Source of the DNA: Eumeta japonica
Taxonomy: Eukaryota > Arthropoda > Insecta > Lepidoptera > Psychidae
Assembly: GCA_005406025.1 (NCBI GenBank)
Contig: BGZK01001004.1
Span: 124,001-188,000, forward strand
Direction: 5' to 3'
Length of the DNA: 64,000 nucleotides
Under the pieces are notes generated by a model that had not been told where the DNA came from, did not search any database, and was given only the letters and a program-made list of their open reading frames with translations. A program made the position numbers and the translations under genes. Positions 60,601 through 64,000 of the stretch are shown here, in pieces (position 1 is the stretch's first letter; each line of letters starts with the position of its first letter).

Positions 60601-63600
60601 CATGTCGATTGCATGGATATAAAACATAGGCATACAATATAAGTAAATAATGAGTATATATTGCGATAGAGGTATACATTTGTTTATGTCGACAAAGGTT
60701 GCTTTATTCAAATTTTTTTAGAGATCAATATATAAGAATAAACCTATGAATAGTTGTCCATACTCTCAGAACTACTTTTATAAGGAAAAGTCAAGAATCT
60801 CTTTTTGTTGTCATCTAGCACTAACATAAATAAAAAGTGAATAAAAATAAATATAATATTCATGAGTCTTATAAAAAATTCTTATTAGAATATTCTACAG
60901 TATTCCAAATGTTCTTGGAATCACTTTAATTTAGGAATGAATTGAGGACAAACAGTAAAATATTTACCAGACTCCATTAATCAAAGTAATGTAATATATT
61001 TTATATGTATGTATGCGTATGTGCATAGAAATTTGTTCTTTTATAGAATTCTAAAGCCAAAGTTTGCATTTAAATAGGAAAGCAACTTTAAGACAATTTT
61101 AGTGAAAGCTCAAGTGAAGAGGAAATTGTAAAATTTCACAACAACCTAAAGACAGCATATGAGCTATTTGATAAAAACTTTCTTGTTGTTAGCAATTTCA
61201 ATACTAAAATTGGCACACCAAAACCAGAAGAAAATATAATAATGGGAAAAGAAACAATAGGGGAGAACACCTTACAAAATATGTCAATGAGCACAAACTG
61301 CCAATAATGAACACATTCTTTAAAAAGAAACAGTTCTGCAAATGGACTTGGACACCATCTGAGCAGAAAACAAGAAATGAAATTGATTATGTATTAATTA
61401 TATTCCCAAATCCGTAACTAATGCGGAAAGACTCAAATTAATCAAGTTTCCATCAAACCATAGAATGCTTAGATATTCTCTGAAGACCAAATCACCCAAA
61501 ATTTGTTGAAAATTTTTTAAACTCTCAACAAGCCTACTTAAGACTGTAAATTAAAGAAAAACATATATTAAAAATCTCAAAGAGTATTCTAAAATTTTGA
61601 CAAAATTTAGAAAATCAATAAAGATGTATAAACCATCAGCAACAAACTAAAACAGGTAATAATAAAAATTTTCAAATGGGAAAACAAAACCAAAACTTAT
61701 AACATAAAATACTGACAAACGAAATATAGGATCTAATAGCCAGACGTGGGGAACTAGCATTACAACTAATAAAACTAAAGAAAACAAAAACAAATTAAAA
61801 GTAATATTTATAAAACAAAAAAAGCTATAAGAGAAGACTATAACACTTATAAAAAAACAGTCATCAAAAAAAAATCTAACAATACTCAAAAGTTTAAAAC
61901 AAGCCAACAAGCAACTGTTAACACACAGGACACGGATTCAAAATCTAATAAGATGGTCAAAATGAAACGAAAAGCAGAAAAGATGTTCTCAAATGTTCTA
62001 CAGATTTTTATAGAGATCTCTGAAAATAGCACACATAGTGATCCCAAACTTAACAATACTTTTAACAGGGTTGTAGACTCAGCACAAATACCAGAACAAT
62101 GGCTTTTATCACATATAGTACTGCTATATCAGAAAGGAAATTCACTAAATATAAGAAACTATAAGCCTATTAGTTTATTATTTGTTATATACAAGTTGCT
62201 TTCAATCATTGTTTTAAGCAGAATAACATAAAAAATTGATAAAACCCAACCAATTGAACAAGCTAGGTTTTGACTGAACTGTTCCATCAATGACCATATC
62301 CACACCACTGAATAATAATTAATAGAAAAGTATAAAGAATTCAACAATCACTTTATATAGCATTTGTTGACTATTAAAAAGTATTCAACACAACTGCAAA
62401 CGTGGGAAATACATAAGTATCATAAAAAATGTGTATTCCAAATGTGTGAGCAGAATAAAACTAGAAAAGAAAGGAAAAGAGTGTAAAGCAGGGAGACCTT
62501 TCGCTTTCGCGAGAGAAGTTTTCGCCGAAGTTCTTCAAGATATCTTCCAAAGTATTGATTGGACAAAGGGCTGTGAATACTGAATAGACGTTTAACTCAT
62601 CTAACATTTGCTGATGGTATAGCTCTTTTTTGCGAAACAGCTACAGAACTAGAAAAATGACTAAGAAATAAATATCTAAAATAATGGCCAATAGTATCCA
62701 AAGTCCAGTTAATGTAGAAGGAAAGATGATATATGTCAATGAATATATATACCTTGGGAAACTAATATCATTTGGAACCAACAAAACGAGAACGAAGTAG
62801 GCAGAGGAATACATATAACATGAAAAAAGTATTAGATACTAAAAGAAATATTACAAAAAGAAATTACAGTCTGAAATTAAAGATCATAATGGATTCATAC
62901 ATCTTGCCCTGCTAAACATATGCAAGTCAGACATAGACGTTTACTAACAAAATCTTATCATGCCATGGAAAGTAGTATCCTGAAACTGAGAAGAATTGAT
63001 AAAACACAAAAAGCTGACGTACAAAATAAAACTAAATTCACAGATGCATTGCAACACTCTAACGCGTGTTAAAACATGGAAGTGGAAATGGGTAGGACAC
63101 ATAGCTAGATACCAGGATAAAAGATGAACATTACAAACAACTAAGTGGGTTGGTCTGGCTGAAAAAGACAAAGTTCAAAATGTATTTGTTCTTTAAATAT
63201 TAGTTGATTATATAACAACTTATTAAATATCAAGCACAAAAAATTACTTAAAAAAAAATTGTGATTCTGATCCCTTTATTTGTCGCACTTTTGTCAATAA
63301 AATTGATTCTATTTTCTACCCTCAAAGTTTGATCCCATCCAAAGTGCAAACATTGTATATATATCGCACTTAGTCATACTTCATTTCTTTTAAACACCAA
63401 AAGGCAAGACTAAGGGTCTTGCCGACATTTACTTTCATTCCTCTTTTCTTAACATAATCATTCTGGTTTATCGCCCGCCGATAACGCAATAATTATTTAG
63501 TTGTCGGCATACAGGATGCATTATAATACATTATAATGCATATAAAAATGTCTATATGACCACTGGTTTTACCTTAACCTTTCCAAAGTAGTTGATATAC

Positions 63601-63906
63601 TTTTACTCATTAAAAAAACTACATACATAAAAATTGTATGTACTATTAAACTTATTACCGTTGGCATGAGCAGTAGCATCAGCATGCAAAAGTGCATCTA
63701 GCAAAGTCGCTCTCAGTGTGGGTGCAGCGCGCGCAGCCGCTAGAAGCGCTTGATGAGCGTGAGCTATTTCGCATCCGCGACCACTGCTCAAAAGTGCTGT
63801 CAACGCAGCCAGCGCTCCGCCAGAGGCGAGTCTAGCCCACCGCTCGGGTGTCAAGGGTGCACGTGTACACGTTGCTACGACGGAGGCCCAATTGTTGCTG
63901 TCCGTG
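39405..63906 (-). CDS. Bruce: Bruce/BIRC6 (giant IAP with UBC domain), C-terminal 23 coding exons, 5' end outside window
   Basis: Exons in transcription order: 63906-63659, 59991-59801, 57267-57132, 57047-56954, 56865-56672, 56499-56395, 55706-55553, 54422-54280, 54113-53907, 51558-51232, 49805-49574, 48286-48075, 47835-47643, 47353-47148, 46918-46754, 46442-46253, 45942-45780, 45656-45539, 45257-45131, 43727-43264, 42883-42695, 40585-40451, 39674-39405. All are GT-AG with matching phases, giving about 1,486 aa of a protein near 4,800 aa. Family marks include [22 protein letters not shown], the UBC core with [11 protein letters not shown] (catalytic Cys), [12 protein letters not shown] and the C-terminal EELVKLP. 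Bruce is a peripheral, membrane-associated E2/E3 that ubiquitinates pro-apoptotic factors and autophagy proteins. BIR and other N-terminal parts lie beyond position 64000. One exon (49805-49574) has a one-base frame break, described separately. Confidence 0.92.
39988..40019. repeat. Perfect 32-bp palindrome in Bruce intron
   Basis: acagtaaagtgaaaca is followed directly by its reverse complement with no loop. It lies in the last Bruce intron, between coding exons 22 and 23 of this window. Confidence 0.85.
40586..42694 (-). other. Bruce intron of 2.1 kb
   Basis: Apart from the 91-codon ORF at 41072-41347, the sequence is AT-rich with no exon that fits the splice chain. Positions 42355-42430 carry a stretch rich in 'ggaat/gaga' strings, like the repeat type near 17450 in reverse orientation. 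Confidence 0.4.
41072..41347 (-). CDS. 91-codon ORF of unknown identity inside a Bruce intron
   Basis: An ATG-started frame ([20 protein letters not shown]) lies on the Bruce strand between exons 42695 and 40585. It has an N-terminal CxxC pair (KCFLCGS), further cysteines and a CGAH near the end, suggesting a small zinc-binding module, but I cannot assign a family. N-terminal zinc modules of this look occur in transposase-derived proteins, and the frame may be a truncated remnant or a first exon. A short GC hairpin (gagggtagaggcgcttctaccctc, 41425-41448 region) lies upstream. No AATAAA follows closely. Confidence 0.4.
   Translation of the reverse strand: MAKKCFLCGSDDSLSDFTEETFKNCSLKLAFCKKKKNFKYHDVELTKVILDNVSLKFLNLDDAYDSCIAQTPNSDHKIVYRLCGAHATSVV
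43264..43727 (-). other. Bruce: Bruce exon encoding most of the UBC (E2) fold
   Basis: This 464-nt exon holds the core of the chimeric E2/E3 activity: [75 protein letters not shown] and [10 protein letters not shown]. The cysteine in KVCLSVLN is the ubiquitin-carrying residue, and the asparagine-containing [11 protein letters not shown] corresponds to the HPN region of E2 enzymes. The fold is completed by the next exon (42883-42695; [20 protein letters not shown]). All key residues seen in the family are present. Confidence 0.93.
43728..45130 (-). other. Bruce intron of 1.4 kb with hairpin-forming DNA
   Basis: No exon recognised. Positions 44327-44429 form an imperfect hairpin (caaaaagtcactttt and aaaagtgacttttgg), possibly a tiny MITE. 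Positions 44725-44812 are low-complexity taatagaat repeats. A GC-richer patch at 44830-44900 is unexplained. Confidence 0.4.
48287..49573 (-). other. Bruce intron of 1.3 kb, nothing recognised
   Basis: AT-rich intron between two verified exons. No coding sequence or repeat with clear ends. Confidence 0.4.
49574..49805 (-). other. Bruce: Bruce exon with a one-base frame break
   Basis: The downstream half reads [38 protein letters not shown] and [12 protein letters not shown] and joins in phase to 48286. In that frame a TGA lies just upstream with no AG acceptor between. The upstream half ([12 protein letters not shown]) is open in another frame and starts after a proper acceptor (ttttaag at 49806) in phase with exon 51558-51232. 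The two halves are reconciled if one base of the short T-run at 49762-49764 (minus strand) is extra. The exon length (232 nt) is one more than phase requires. Confidence 0.75.
49806..51231 (-). other. Bruce intron of 1.4 kb with a long hairpin
   Basis: Contains a perfect 16-bp inverted repeat at 51087-51124. A 66-codon plus-strand ORF (49964-50164) with several cysteines has no recognisable family. Confidence 0.4.
51087..51124. repeat. Perfect 16-bp inverted repeat in Bruce intron
   Basis: tttgagttcaggcaac (51087-51102) and gttgcctgaactcaaa (51109-51124) pair perfectly across a 6-nt loop (ttttta). Confidence 0.85.
52870..53760 (+). mobile_element. Decayed mariner transposon in Bruce intron
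   Basis: Across several frames the plus strand reads [51 protein letters not shown] and [21 protein letters not shown] in the order of a mariner transposase catalytic domain. The first two catalytic aspartates (DETW and HHDNAS) remain, but the third, normally in a PND-F motif, reads PNNFF, so the DD34D triad is broken in addition to stops and frameshifts. Terminal repeats were not found; the 5' part of the transposase is barely recognisable. Confidence 0.78.
54481..54527. repeat. Composite (CACG)n / (CA)n microsatellite
   Basis: A run of cgcacgcacg units passing into cacacaca, within a Bruce intron. Confidence 0.9.
54528..55552 (-). other. Bruce intron sequence, nothing recognised
   Basis: Remainder of the intron between exons 55706-55553 and 54422-54280. 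AT-rich with low-complexity tracts and no coding potential. Confidence 0.4.
55707..56394 (-). other. Bruce intron of 0.7 kb, nothing recognised
   Basis: AT-rich intron between exons 56499-56395 and 55706-55553. The phrase gggtgtaagggacggtc (55860) and its inverted form gaccgtctcttacaccctg (about 56190) form inverted ends about 350 bp apart, so a small MITE spanning roughly 55858-56212 is likely. Confidence 0.45.
55858..56212. mobile_element. Probable small MITE in Bruce intron
   Basis: The left end cagggtgtaagggacggtc (from about 55859) is matched in reverse complement by gaccgtctcttacaccctg ending near 56211, with one or two mismatches. The ends begin CAGGGTGTAAG, and the flanking bases are ata/tata-rich. 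No coding sequence inside makes sense. Terminal 'cagggtgt' ends are typical of several insect DNA-transposon families; the superfamily is not assigned. Confidence 0.6.
57605..57698. repeat. Two overlapping perfect hairpins
   Basis: Arm 57605-57634 pairs without mismatch to 57639-57668 (30 bp, 4-nt loop; arm core ggcgacattcatgacgaat). The right end of that hairpin is also the left arm of a second: aattctaacaatagt (57663-57677) with actattgttagaatt (57684-57698). Part of the first arm (acattcatgacgaatat) occurs a third time just upstream, near 57580. Confidence 0.88.
58977..59022. repeat. Near-perfect 21-bp inverted repeat
   Basis: tgtttcatttgtataacaac at 58977 pairs with gttgttacacaaatgaaaca ending at 59022, with one mismatch and a short loop. 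Confidence 0.8.
59992..63658 (-). other. Bruce intron of 3.7 kb, host of an RTE remnant
   Basis: The first part (59992-61080 on the plus strand) is AT-rich without features. The middle (about 61080-63180) is a decayed RTE-clade LINE on the opposite strand. The last 450 bp before exon 63659 show nothing recognisable. Confidence 0.45.
61080..63180 (+). mobile_element. RTE-clade non-LTR retrotransposon remnant
   Basis: In order on the plus strand: endonuclease pieces ([43 protein letters not shown]), reverse transcriptase pieces ([18 protein letters not shown] near 62155; a region equivalent to VLEDIF near 62530; [11 protein letters not shown] near 62600 in place of FADD), then [15 protein letters not shown] and a C-terminal [10 protein letters not shown]. 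This is the layout of RTE-type elements. Many stops and frameshifts show an old copy. It lies antisense to Bruce. The 5' end is truncated or unrecognisable. Confidence 0.78.
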
Positions 63907-64000
63907 CTATAAAATAGTTAAGGTTTATATACTCAATTTCACTCTAAACATTTTGTACTTAATAAAGCAAATTACAAGTGAAAACATTGGAATATTGTAG

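Noticed and set aside
61953..62231. 92-codon ORF as an independent gene
   Set aside because: It encodes a reverse transcriptase piece (NYKPISLL) of the RTE remnant.
1..64000. tRNA, rRNA, CRISPR arrays or bacterial-type operons
   Set aside because: None seen; gene structure and repeats are eukaryotic throughout.

Overview
The window looks like nuclear DNA of an insect, most likely a moth or butterfly. It is AT-rich, its genes are split by GT-AG introns, and it carries Lepidoptera-type transposons: a jockey-clade LINE, a Helitron, mariner, a pogo-like element and an RTE-clade LINE. The species assignment is inference. No bacterial, tRNA, rRNA or CRISPR feature was seen.

Layout. At 3555-4429 (-) lies a two-exon actin maturation protease gene (ACTMAP/C19orf54 family). 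A broken jockey LINE fills 6461 to about 11.9 kb (-) and is followed directly by a GC-rich, promoter-like block. At 12957-32949 (+) is a 12-exon gene for the amino-acid-transporter heavy chain CD98hc/4F2hc (612 aa; every splice phase was checked by hand). Its 11.8-kb first intron holds a Myb/SANT-like gene on the same strand (about 14374-15009), a LINE tail, a pogo-like element with TA duplications, and a Helitron whose ends can be fixed to the base. The intergenic stretch of about 33.06-37.8 kb contains a 255-bp foldback element and a 1.8-kb TIR element. From 63906 down to 39405 (-) run the last 23 coding exons of the giant inhibitor-of-apoptosis ubiquitin ligase Bruce/BIRC6, including the UBC (E2) domain; the gene continues beyond the right edge. 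Bruce introns hold mariner and RTE remnants, a 91-codon ORF of unknown identity, and several long perfect palindromes.

The three conserved genes are ordinary cellular genes (actin N-terminal processing, amino-acid transport at the plasma membrane, ubiquitination and apoptosis control) with no obvious joint function. The points most worth checking are a one-base reading-frame break in a Bruce exon (49762-49764), a phase-compatible acceptor that could join CD98hc exon 1 to the nested Myb/SANT gene, the perfect tandem hairpins at 57605-57698, and the unclassified TIR element at 35.5-37.3 kb.
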